Below, in pieces: positions 25,850-33,491 of a stretch of 64,000 bases of DNA (the stretch's first letter is position 1; the number at the start of each line of letters is the position of its first letter). Location: the NCBI GenBank assembly GCA_963714255.1, contig CAVQNU010000018.1:62001-126000 (forward strand). The letters run 5' to 3'. This stretch comes from Rhodovastum sp963714255. GTDB taxonomy: Bacteria; Pseudomonadota; Alphaproteobacteria; Acetobacterales; Acetobacteraceae. A program made the position numbers and the translations under genes. Below the pieces are notes generated by a model. That model saw only the letters and a list, made by a program, of their open reading frames with translations, was not told the DNA's origin and did no database searches.

Positions 25850-27034
25850 ATGACCGAACACCCCCCCCCAAGCCCCGCCCTGCTGCCAGCCGGCCTGTGC
25901 GACCTGCTGCCCCCCGAAGCCGAAACCGAAGCGGCCTCGGTCGAGGCCATCATGGACGTCTTCGCCGCCCACGGGTACCAGCGCGTCAAGCCGCCGCTGC
26001 TGGAATTCGAGGACGGGCTGCTGGCCGGCACCGGTGCCGCCATGGCCGACCAGACGTTCCGGCTCATGGACCCCGACAGCCACCGCATGATGGGGCTGCG
26101 CGCCGACATGACGCCGCAAGTGGCGCGCATCGCCACCACCCGGCTCGCCCACCGGCCGCGCCCGCTGCGCCTGTCCTACGCCGGCCAGTCGTTGCGCGTG
26201 CGCACCGCCGGCCTCGCCGCCGAGCGGCAGGTGGCGCAGGCGGGTATCGAGCTGATCGGCCATGACAGCCCCGAGGCGGACGCCGAAATCGTTCAAGTCG
26301 GCGCCGAAGCGCTCGCGGCCGTGGGCCTCACTCGCATTTCCTTCGACCTCACCTTGCCGCCGCTGGTGCCCACCCTGCTGGCGGAATCCGGATTGCCGGC
26401 GCAGGCACGCGCGCCGCTCGGTCGAGCGCTCGACCGCAAGGACGCCGCCGCCGTCGCCGAGCATGGCGGCAGTCTGGCCGGCACGCTCACCGACCTGCTG
26501 CTGGCCGCCGGCCCCGCCGACCGCGCGCTCGCGGCGCTGCTGGAAGCGGCGTTGACCCAGGGGGCGCGCGCCCACGCCGAACGGCTGGCCGCCACCGTCG
26601 CCGCCATCCGCGCCCGCGCGCCGGACCTGCGGCTGACCGTCGATCCGGTGGAGTTCCGCGGCCTGCGCTACCACACCGGGGTGACGCTGGCGGTCTACGC
26701 CGCCGGGCGCCACGAGGAACTGGCCCGCGGCGGGCGCTATATTTGCGGCGGCGAGGCGGGCGAGCCGGCCACCGGCCTGACGCTGTATCCCGACGCGGTG
26801 CTGCGCGCCGCCCCGCCGCGCGCGCCCAAGCCGCGCGTGTTCATCCCCGCCGGCACCGACGCCGCCCGCGCCGCCGCGCTCCGCGCCGAAGGGCTATCGC
26901 GACGGTCGCGGCGCTCGACCCCGATGCCGATCCGCACGCCGAGGCGCGCCGCCTCGCCTGCACGTTTTTCCTGGCCGAGTCCGGCCCGGTCGCCCTCGCC
27001 GCGGAGTAGAATTCAATGGCCAATGTCGCGGTGA
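25850..27034 (+). CDS. hisZ: ATP phosphoribosyltransferase regulatory subunit HisZ, frameshifted near the C-terminus
   Basis: This HisRS-like paralogue partners short HisG in the first step of histidine synthesis. Class II synthetase-like segments are clear: LPAGLCDLLPPEAE, GYQRVKPPLLEFED, LRADMTPQVARIA and GLRYHTGVTLAVYA. After about residue 347 (LRAEG) the frame becomes low-complexity Ser/Arg/Pro-rich. The expected ending (VAALDPDADPHAEARRLAC... to a TAG at 27007-27009) is found one frame back, so a 1-nt deletion near 26893-26902 is implied. With the expected frame, hisZ would end 6 bases before purA. As read, it overlaps purA by 19 bases. Confidence 0.88.
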   Translation: MTEHPPPSPALLPAGLCDLLPPEAETEAASVEAIMDVFAAHGYQRVKPPLLEFEDGLLAGTGAAMADQTFRLMDPDSHRMMGLRADMTPQVARIATTRLAHRPRPLRLSYAGQSLRVRTAGLAAERQVAQAGIELIGHDSPEADAEIVQVGAEALAAVGLTRISFDLTLPPLVPTLLAESGLPAQARAPLGRALDRKDAAAVAEHGGSLAGTLTDLLLAAGPADRALAALLEAALTQGARAHAERLAATVAAIRARAPDLRLTVDPVEFRGLRYHTGVTLAVYAAGRHEELARGGRYICGGEAGEPATGLTLYPDAVLRAAPPRAPKPRVFIPAGTDAARAAALRAEGLSRRSRRSTPMPIRTPRRAASPARFSWPSPARSPSPRSRIQWPMSR

Positions 27035-28305
27035 TCGGCGCCCAATGGGGCGACGAGGGCAAGGGCAAGGTGGTGGACTGGCTGGCCAGCCGCGCCGACA
27101 TCGTTGTGCGCTTCCAGGGCGGCCACAACGCCGGCCACACGCTGGTGGTGGGCAACCAGACCTATAAGCTCTCGCTGCTGCCCTCGGGCCTGGTGCGCGG
27201 CAAGCTCGGCGTGATCGGCAACGGCGTGGTGGTCGATCCCGAGGCGTTGCTGGCCGAAATCGACCGGGTGCGCGCGCAGGGCCTGCAAGTAACGCCCGAA
27301 ACCCTGCGCATCGCCGAGAACGCGATTCTGATACTGCCGCTGCACGGCGCGCTCGACCGCGCCCGCGAGGCCGCACGGGGCGAGCAGAAGATCGGCACCA
27401 CCGGGCGCGGGATCGGCCCGGCCTATGAGGACAAGGTGGCCCGCCGCGCCATCCGCGTCTGCGATCTGGCCGAGCCGGAGACGCTGGCGGAGAAGCTCGA
27501 TGAACTTCTGTTGCATCACAATACGCTGTTGAAAGGTCTGGGGGCGGAGACGTTCGAGCGGCAAGGGTTGCTTGAGCGGCTGCTGGAACTCGCCCCGCGT
27601 GTGCTGCCCTTCGCCGAGCCGGTCTGGGAACGGCTGGACGAGGCACGGCGGGCCGGCAGGCGCATCCTGTTCGAGGGCGCGCAGGCGGTGATGCTCGATG
27701 TCGATCATGGCACATACCCGTTCGTCACCAGCAGCAACACGGTGGCGGCCACGGCTGCGTCCGGGTCGGGCGTGGGGCCGGCTGCGGTGGGGTTCGTGCT
27801 GGGCATCGCCAAGGCGTATTGCACCCGGGTCGGCTCCGGCCCCTTCCCCACCGAATTGCACGACGCGACCGGCACGCTGCTGGGCGACCGCGGGCATGAA
27901 TTCGGCACCGTGACCGGCCGGCGGCGGCGCTGCGGCTGGTTCGACGCGGCGCTGGTGCGCCAGGCGGTCAAGGTGGGCGGCATCCAGGGGCTGGCGCTGA
28001 CCAAGCTCGATGTGCTGGACGGGCTGACGGAGCTGAACGTGTGCGTCGGCTATCGCATCGGCGGCGAAATGTTCCGCCGCTTGCCGGCGGGCATGCGCGC
28101 GCAGGCGGCGGCGGAGCCGGTGTACGAAACGATGGAAGGCTGGTCCGGCTCGACCCGCGGGGCGCGCAGTTGGGCGGAGTTGCCGGCACAGGCAATCAAA
28201 TACGTGCGGCGGATCGAGGAACTGGTGGAGGCGCCGGTGACGCTGCTTTCGACCAGTCCGGAACGGGATGATACGATTCTGGTGCGCGATCCGTTTGAGG
28301 ACTGA
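27016..28305 (+). CDS. purA: Adenylosuccinate synthetase
   Basis: This 429-residue enzyme condenses IMP with aspartate using GTP, the first committed step to AMP. Signature regions are IGAQWGDEGKGKVVDWL at residues 6-22 (active-site Asp and Lys), GGHNAGHT at about 35-42, GTTGRGIGPAYEDK and LTKLDVLDG (guanine recognition). The length is normal. It follows hisZ closely, the usual hisZ-purA order in alphaproteobacteria, and is followed by a truncated palindromic repeat and a convergent gene. Confidence 0.97.
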   Translation: MANVAVIGAQWGDEGKGKVVDWLASRADIVVRFQGGHNAGHTLVVGNQTYKLSLLPSGLVRGKLGVIGNGVVVDPEALLAEIDRVRAQGLQVTPETLRIAENAILILPLHGALDRAREAARGEQKIGTTGRGIGPAYEDKVARRAIRVCDLAEPETLAEKLDELLLHHNTLLKGLGAETFERQGLLERLLELAPRVLPFAEPVWERLDEARRAGRRILFEGAQAVMLDVDHGTYPFVTSSNTVAATAASGSGVGPAAVGFVLGIAKAYCTRVGSGPFPTELHDATGTLLGDRGHEFGTVTGRRRRCGWFDAALVRQAVKVGGIQGLALTKLDVLDGLTELNVCVGYRIGGEMFRRLPAGMRAQAAAEPVYETMEGWSGSTRGARSWAELPAQAIKYVRRIEELVEAPVTLLSTSPERDDTILVRDPFED

Positions 28306-28312
28306 TCGCAAG

Positions 28313-28350
28313 TTAAGGAAGGCCAGGGCTCTCCCCTGGAGCCCATGACC
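28313..28350 (+). repeat. CCAGGGC-type repeat, truncated
   Basis: Only the first arm is present, with a changed core (CCAGGGCTCTCCCCTGG at 28322-28338). It sits between purA and the convergent SDR gene. Confidence 0.75.
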
Positions 28351-28383
28351 TAAGCAAGCGGCAGGACAGGGACGTCCGGGCGA

Positions 28384-29124
28384 TCAGAGTTCCTGCTTCG
28401 TCGGCCGGAACAGGATCTCGTTCACGTCCACATCCTCCGGTTGGCTCATGGCAAACGCCACCATGCGGGCGAAGGACTCCGCCGGGATTGCGTTGGCCTC
28501 GTAGAACTGGCGGACGCCCACGGCGACGTTGGCTTCGGTGATGCTGTCCGGTAGCTCGCTGGCGACGGCGCCCGGCGAGATGACGGTGGTGCGAATGTTG
28601 TATGGCTTCACTTCCTGCCGCAGCCCCTCGGAAATGACCCGCACCGCCGTCTTCGTCGCCGCATAGACGGCGCTGCCCGGGCGAACCTTGTGCCCGGCGA
28701 CCGAAGAGACATTGATGATGTGCCCGCTCTTCTGCGCCTGCATGTGCGGCAGCGCGGCGGCGATGCCATGGAGCACGCCCCTGAGGTTCACGTCGATCAT
28801 GCGGTCCCAGTCTTCCACCTTGAGCCGCTGGAGCGGCGAGTGGGGCATCAGGCCGGCATTGTTGAGGATGACGTTGATGCGGCCGTGGATGCGAACCGCC
28901 TCGTCCACCAAATGCCGCACCTGCGCGTACTGGGTGACGTCGGTCGGCACGGCGGCTTTATCGCCGAGCGAGAGTTCCCGGGCGAGCGCCTGCAGCCTGT
29001 CGAGGCGGCGGGCGCCGAGCACCAGCCTGGCGCCGCGCCCGGCCAGATGGCGCGCCGTCGCCTCGCCGAGGCCGCTGCTCGCGCCGGTGATGACCACCAC
29101 CTTGCCTTGAATGCCTTCGTTCAT
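28384..29124 (-). CDS. Short-chain dehydrogenase/reductase
   Basis: This 246-residue classical SDR has the NADP-binding motif TGASSGLGEA at residues 12-21, NNAGLMP near 88, and a catalytic Ser with YAATK (Tyr-x3-Lys) near residue 151. It is closest in feel to SDR family NAD(P)-dependent oxidoreductases of the YdfG/clavulanate dehydrogenase type; the substrate is unknown. The start at 29124 (MNEGIQGKVVVITGAS) gives the normal spacing. It is the last gene of a minus-strand trio with a carboxymuconolactone-decarboxylase-like protein and an aldo/keto reductase. Confidence 0.9.
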   Translation of the reverse strand: MNEGIQGKVVVITGASSGLGEATARHLAGRGARLVLGARRLDRLQALARELSLGDKAAVPTDVTQYAQVRHLVDEAVRIHGRINVILNNAGLMPHSPLQRLKVEDWDRMIDVNLRGVLHGIAAALPHMQAQKSGHIINVSSVAGHKVRPGSAVYAATKTAVRVISEGLRQEVKPYNIRTTVISPGAVASELPDSITEANVAVGVRQFYEANAIPAESFARMVAFAMSQPEDVDVNEILFRPTKQEL

Positions 29125-29143
29125 GTGCCTGATGTCCTGTCTG

Positions 29144-29899
29144 CTATGCCGCTGTGACCTCATCGATGGCCCGCAGCCCGTTGAGGGTGCGCGGATACCC
29201 GATGAACGGCAGAATCTGGGTCAGCACGTCGATCAACCGGGCACGGTCGTTGCCAACCTTGAGGTTCGCAGCGACATGGCCCTTGACCTGCGCGTCGCAT
29301 CCGCCGAGTGCCACCAGCATGCTCAGTGTGAGCACCTCGCGCGTCGGCAGGTCGATGCCGGTGCGGGTGAGGTGGTCGCCGAAGCAGTTCGCCGTCAGGA
29401 GGCGCTCGATGTGCAGTTGGTCCGCCGACGCGGTGGCATAACGCTTCTCCACCACGTCGTTGCCGATGATCCGCCCCTGGACCACACGCCCCGTCTCGGC
29501 GCGCGTCTGCGGAGTTGTCGTGGACTGGCCCGGCAGGGGCAATGCGACGCCGCGCCCGGTGAGAACCTCGTTGGCGGCATGAAGGAAATCGAACACCTTC
29601 GCCATGCCGACATAAGGGACCGCCTGATAGACGATTTCCTTGATCTCCACCGGCGAAACCCCGACCGTGAGCGCCGCGCCAAGCATGACGCGGAACTCGC
29701 GCAGCGCCTGACAGGCAATGATCGCCGCGAGCTGCACCATCAGCCGGGTTCGTTCGTCCAGGGTGCTTTCGCGAAGCACCTCGTCGAAGGCGAAATTGTC
29801 GAAACACTCGATCAGCTCGGGATCGGTCACCGCCAGCGTGGAAACGTGGCCGGGAAAGAGCCGGTCGTGAATTTTTCGCGCGCGTTCGTTGGGGGCCAT
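29144..29899 (-). CDS. Carboxymuconolactone decarboxylase family protein (two-domain)
   Basis: This 251-residue protein carries two CMD/AhpD-like helical domains. The first (about residues 35-110) has the conserved LDERTRLMVQLAAIIACQ. The second (about 165-240) has LTLSMLVALGGCDAQVKGHVAANLKVGN. Neither has the AhpD CxxC pair, so a peroxidase role is not supported. Proteins of this kind accompany SDR and AKR genes in many proteobacterial clusters without a known reaction. It lies 19 bases from the SDR gene and 43 bases from the aldo/keto reductase gene, so co-transcription is likely. Confidence 0.88.
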   Translation of the reverse strand: MAPNERARKIHDRLFPGHVSTLAVTDPELIECFDNFAFDEVLRESTLDERTRLMVQLAAIIACQALREFRVMLGAALTVGVSPVEIKEIVYQAVPYVGMAKVFDFLHAANEVLTGRGVALPLPGQSTTTPQTRAETGRVVQGRIIGNDVVEKRYATASADQLHIERLLTANCFGDHLTRTGIDLPTREVLTLSMLVALGGCDAQVKGHVAANLKVGNDRARLIDVLTQILPFIGYPRTLNGLRAIDEVTAA

Positions 29900-29942
29900 C
29901 GCGGTTCTCCTTGGGGTCGGCTCGCGGCCGGGCGTTCCCGGT

Positions 29943-30929
29943 TCAGCGGTCGATCATGCGCTGCTGCGCTTCGGCGTACCGATCGCCGACCGCCGGGATC
30001 TTCGCCGCCGCATCGGCGATTTCCTGCACCTCCGCGGCCGACAGCACCAAAGCGGCGGCTCCGACATTCTCTTCGAGGCGGTGCAGCTTGGTGGTGCCCG
30101 GGATCGGCACGATCCACGGGGCGCGCGCCAGCAGCCAGGCGAGCGCGATCTGCGCCGCCGTCACCTGCTTCGTCGCCGCGATGGCGCCGACGAGGTCCAC
30201 CAGGCCGAGATTCGCCTTGCGGAACGCGGGGGTGAAGCGGGGCACGGTGTTGCGGAAGTCGGTCGGGTCAAACTGCGTCGTTTCGTCGATCTTGCCGGTC
30301 AGGTAGCCCTTGCCGAGCGGGCTGAACGGCACGAAGCCGATGCCGAGTTCCTCCAGCGTGGGCATGATCTCGGCCTCGGGCTCGCGCCACCACAGCGAGT
30401 ATTCGCTCTGCAACGCCGCCACCTTCTGCACCGCATGGGCGCGGCGGATGGTGCGCGCGCCCGCCTCCGACAGGCCGAAATGCTTCACCTTGCCGGCCGC
30501 GATCAGCGCCTTCACCGCGCCGGCGACGTCCTCGATCGGCACCTCCGGGTCGACGCGGTGCTGGTAGAGCAGGTCGATGCGGTCGGTGCGCAGGCGCTGC
30601 AGCGACGCGTCCACCACCGCGCGGATATGCTCGGGGCGGCTGTTGAGCGCGGTCGCATAGCCGGTGCCGATGTTGAAGCCGAACTTGGTGGCGATCACCA
30701 CCTGGTCGCGGACGGGGGCGAGCGCCTCGCCCACCACCTCCTCGTTGGTGAAGGGGCCGTAGACTTCGGCGGTGTCGAAGAAGGTCACGCCAAGCTCGAC
30801 CGCGCGGCGGATGAGCGCGATCGCCGCCGTCTTTTCCGTCGCCGGGCCGTAGCTGAAGCTCAGCCCCATGCAGCCGAGGCCGAGGGCCGAAACCCTGAGG
30901 CCGCTGCTGCCGAGTTCACGTTGTTCCAT
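29943..30929 (-). CDS. Aldo/keto reductase
   Basis: This 328-residue NADPH-dependent oxidoreductase has a (beta/alpha)8 barrel. The catalytic tetrad is visible: Asp and Tyr in FDTAEVYGP (about residues 51-59), Lys in IATKFG (about 82) and His in YQHRVD (about 123). The start GLGCMGLSFSYG is typical of the AKR11/13-like YakC/PLR group. It is the first gene of the AKR-CMD-SDR operon and diverges from a LysR-type regulator, which probably controls it. Confidence 0.93.
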   Translation of the reverse strand: MEQRELGSSGLRVSALGLGCMGLSFSYGPATEKTAAIALIRRAVELGVTFFDTAEVYGPFTNEEVVGEALAPVRDQVVIATKFGFNIGTGYATALNSRPEHIRAVVDASLQRLRTDRIDLLYQHRVDPEVPIEDVAGAVKALIAAGKVKHFGLSEAGARTIRRAHAVQKVAALQSEYSLWWREPEAEIMPTLEELGIGFVPFSPLGKGYLTGKIDETTQFDPTDFRNTVPRFTPAFRKANLGLVDLVGAIAATKQVTAAQIALAWLLARAPWIVPIPGTTKLHRLEENVGAAALVLSAAEVQEIADAAAKIPAVGDRYAEAQQRMIDR

Positions 30930-30994
30930 GGCGCGTCTCCGTTCGCGACGGTGGGCATCCCCCGCCTGGCGTGGCCGAGAGATAGCGCGTGCGG

Positions 30995-31016
30995 TTTGCC
31001 GCGATTAGGCGGTAAA
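30995..31016. promoter_or_regulatory. Candidate LysR-family operator in the AKR/lysR divergent region
   Basis: TTTGCCGC (30995-31002) and GGCGGTAAA (31008-31016) form an interrupted inverted repeat with an internal T-N11-A spacing, the usual LysR box geometry. A second short palindrome, TTCATGAA, lies at 31041-31048 over the lysR start. Assignment is by position and symmetry only. Confidence 0.5.
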
Positions 31017-31047
31017 GATCGCAAGGACCCATATTCAGAGTTCATGA

Positions 31048-31941
31048 ATGCGCCGCGAAGACCTGGGCGACCTCAACGCGTTCCTGCTGGTGGCCGAGGA
31101 GCAGAGCTTCACCCGGGCGGCGGCCAAGCTCGGCACCTCGCAGTCCGCGCTGAGCTACACCGTCCGGCGGCTGGAAACGCGGCTGGGCGTTCGCCTGCTT
31201 GCCCGCACGACGCGGCGGGTGGCGCCGACCGAGGCCGGCGAGCGGCTGCTGCGCACCCTGCGCCCGGCCCTCGACAGCATCGCGGGTGAAATGGCCTCGC
31301 TCACCGACATGCGGGAGAGGCCGGCCGGCTCCATCCGCATCTCTACCTCGGCGCACGCGGCATCGCATGTGCTGTGGCCGGTGCTCGACCGCCTGCTGCC
31401 GCGCTACCCGGACATCCAGGTCGAGCTGAACATCGAATCCCGCCTCACCGATATCGTCGCCGAGCGGTACGACGCCGGCGTCCGGCTCGGCGAGCAGTTG
31501 GCCAGGGACATGGTGGCGGTGCGCATCGGGCCCGATCTGCGCATGGCGGTCGTCGGCGCACCCTCCTACCTGGCGACGCACCCGCCGCCGCGCACGCCGC
31601 AGGACCTCGCCGAGCACCGCTGCATCAACCTGCGCCTGCAGACGCTGGGCGGTCTCTATGCCTGGGAGCTGGAGCAAAACGGCCGGGAGGTGAAAGTCCG
31701 GGTGGAGGGGCAGGTGATCTTCAATGACGTTCAGATGGTACTGACCGCCGCGGCCTCCGGCTTCGGACTGGCCTGCGTGCTGGAGGACCACGTCGCGGAC
31801 GAGGTGGCGACGGGCCGCCTGGTGCGGGTGCTGGAGGCGTGGTGCCCGCCGTTCAGCGGCTATCATCTCTATTACCCGAGCCGCCGCCAGCCTTCAGCGG
31901 CATTCGCGCTGCTGGTCGAGGCGTTGCGCTACCGCGGATAG
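31048..31941 (+). CDS. LysR family transcriptional regulator
   Basis: This 297-residue regulator has an N-terminal winged helix (LGDLNAFLLVAEEQSFTRAAAKLGTSQSALSYTVRRLETRLGVRLLARTTRRVAPTEAG at about 5-63) and a periplasmic-binding-protein-like effector domain from about residue 90. It is divergent from the AKR-CMD-SDR operon, the classical LTTR arrangement, so it probably activates or represses that operon in response to a metabolite. The inducer is unknown. Confidence 0.93.
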   Translation: MRREDLGDLNAFLLVAEEQSFTRAAAKLGTSQSALSYTVRRLETRLGVRLLARTTRRVAPTEAGERLLRTLRPALDSIAGEMASLTDMRERPAGSIRISTSAHAASHVLWPVLDRLLPRYPDIQVELNIESRLTDIVAERYDAGVRLGEQLARDMVAVRIGPDLRMAVVGAPSYLATHPPPRTPQDLAEHRCINLRLQTLGGLYAWELEQNGREVKVRVEGQVIFNDVQMVLTAAASGFGLACVLEDHVADEVATGRLVRVLEAWCPPFSGYHLYYPSRRQPSAAFALLVEALRYRG

Positions 31942-32369
31942 CCGACGGCCGATCCCGGACCTTGGGTCGCACGTGTCCGGAAAGGGTCGGGATACGTCGT
32001 TGGCCAGGGTGGAGGTGAAGGTCCGGTAACGCGGCCCGATCGCCCGGCGCCATCAGTTCGGTCCCGGCCAGGAACCGGATCGACCGGCACATCGGCCGAG
32101 CCAAAGCTGGCGGCGGGCGTCATGCTGCCGGCAAAGACGGTGCTGCGGCGCGATCCGGTCATAGGCACGGCCGCGGCAACGACCCGCCGGTCGATTATCC
32201 ACCCGCGCCCCCCGATCCCGGGTTCGCAACGAAATCGACTCTGTAAAACGGCCTGGGCGCCGGGCGCCGACCCGCCAGGGTCTCTCGACCCCTGGCGGGT
32301 CCGGGCAGAGCCTCTGGCCTTAATTTCAGCCATCTGGACGCAGCCGCCGTCCCGACGCAGAATCGAACG
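31942..32369. other. 428-base gap with one degenerate repeat
   Basis: No convincing gene is present. At 32266-32325 there is a degraded minus-strand copy of the CCAGGGC repeat (arm CCGCCAGGGTC...GACCCCTGGCGG, core decayed to CCGGGCAGAGCCTCTGG). The remaining 320 bases show no pattern I can interpret. The dapB promoter should lie between 32326 and 32369. Confidence 0.7.
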
Positions 32370-33137
32370 ATGGACAAAGGCATCGGTATCGCCGGGATCG
32401 CCGGCCGCATGGGGCGTCTTCTGGTCGAGGAGGTCCTGACCTCCGGAGCAACTCTCGTCGGCGGCATCGATCGGCCGGAGGCGACGGTGGAAGGAACCAC
32501 CGTCTTTAACGACATCGCGGCGCTGGCCGCTTCCGCCGACGTGGTGCTGGATTTTTCCCATGCCTCGGCCACCGCCGCGCACGCGCAGGCGCTCGCGGCG
32601 GCCGGATGCGCCTGGGTGCTCGGCACCACCGGGCTGTCGGCCGCGGACGAAGCTGCGGTAGCCGCGGCGGCCCAGCGCGTGCCGGTGGTCTACGCCCCCA
32701 ATTTTTCCACCGGCGTGAACCTGGTGTTGGCCCTGGCCGAACGCATGGCCGCCGCCCTGCCGGCCGAACAATACGACGCCGAAATCGTCGAAATGCACCA
32801 CCGCCAGAAAGTCGATTCGCCATCCGGCACCGCCCTCGGCCTTGGCCGGGCGGTGGCGAAAGGCCGCGGCGTTACGCTGGAAGAAGTCAAAGAAAGCGGC
32901 CGCGACGGCCACACCGGGGCGCGGCGGACCGGCGCAATCGGCTTTGCAGCCCTGCGCGGCGGGCAGGTGGTGGGGGAACACACATTGCTGTTCGCCGCCG
33001 GGACGGAACATATCGCCATCACCCATCGCGCCTTCGACCGGCGCGCCTTCGCGACCGGCGCGGTGCGGGCCGCGCTTTGGACGCAGGGGCGAGGAGCCGG
33101 GCTTTACTCCATGATGGATGTGCTGGGAATTAAGTAA
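32370..33137 (+). CDS. dapB: 4-hydroxy-tetrahydrodipicolinate reductase
   Basis: This 255-residue NAD(P)H-dependent enzyme of the diaminopimelate/lysine pathway has the nucleotide-binding motif GIAGIAGRMGRLL at residues 5-17, GTTGL near 91 and the catalytic region EIVEMHHRQKVDSPSGTAL near 139-157. It stands alone and is followed by an expanded intergenic repeat. Confidence 0.96.
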   Translation: MDKGIGIAGIAGRMGRLLVEEVLTSGATLVGGIDRPEATVEGTTVFNDIAALAASADVVLDFSHASATAAHAQALAAAGCAWVLGTTGLSAADEAAVAAAAQRVPVVYAPNFSTGVNLVLALAERMAAALPAEQYDAEIVEMHHRQKVDSPSGTALGLGRAVAKGRGVTLEEVKESGRDGHTGARRTGAIGFAALRGGQVVGEHTLLFAAGTEHIAITHRAFDRRAFATGAVRAALWTQGRGAGLYSMMDVLGIK

Positions 33138-33310
33138 GGTAGGCCAGGGCTCTGCCCTGGATCCGCCGTCGCGCGCAGCGCGCCTTCGGCACTACGTCGT
33201 GCCCTGCGCGCCTTCGGCACGACGTGGCGCCCAGCGCGCCTTCGGCACGACGTTGCCGCGCGCAGCGCGCCTTCGGCACGACGGGCGGTGGCCCCCTGCA
33301 CCCATTCCTT
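33138..33310 (+). repeat. CCAGGGC-type repeat carrying a 4-fold tandem GCGCGCC-TTCGGCAC module
   Basis: The standard core is at 33146-33162. In place of the usual inner arm are four imperfect repeats of a ~26-32 base unit built around GCGCGCCTTCGGCACGACG (near 33172-33290). The normal tail (GGTGGCCCCCTGCACCCATTCCTTA) then ends it near 33310. It looks like local amplification of the module found singly at 17640 and 53223. Confidence 0.85.
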
Positions 33311-33491
33311 AAAAGCTTCGCTCAGCCGCTTTATTCACAGTCCGGCGCCGCTGTTCCGTAACGCCACAAAATAAATCTGTGGTATCCGCATCACGCGGAC
33401 TTGACCCTCTGTCGCCTTTCGTTCACACACCCCGCCCAGCCAAGCGGCCGGTTATGGCCGTCCTGCCACCCCTCCGCTTACGGGAAAATCC
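33311..33491 (+). promoter_or_regulatory. metK upstream leader with two small hairpins
   Basis: Stems CCACA/TGTGG (33364-33368 with 33378-33382) and TCCGC/GCGGA (33385-33389 with 33395-33399) lie next to each other, about 95 bases before the metK ATG. I looked for SAM-II, SAM/SAH and SAH riboswitch conserved cores and did not recognise one. It may still be an unrecognised control element; low confidence. Confidence 0.35.

Noticed and set aside
25850..27034. Programmed -1 frameshift in hisZ
   Set aside because: No X-XXY-YYZ slippery heptamer or obvious downstream stimulator at the frame change; a 1-nt deletion or sequence error is simpler.
33160..33310. Regular repeats that might be a CRISPR array
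   Set aside because: Units are contiguous and imperfect without unique spacers of constant length, and no cas genes are near. It is a tandem expansion inside the intergenic repeat.
33311..33491. SAM-II or SAM/SAH riboswitch before metK
   Set aside because: Conserved pseudoknot and core sequences of those classes not found; kept only as an unassigned structured leader.
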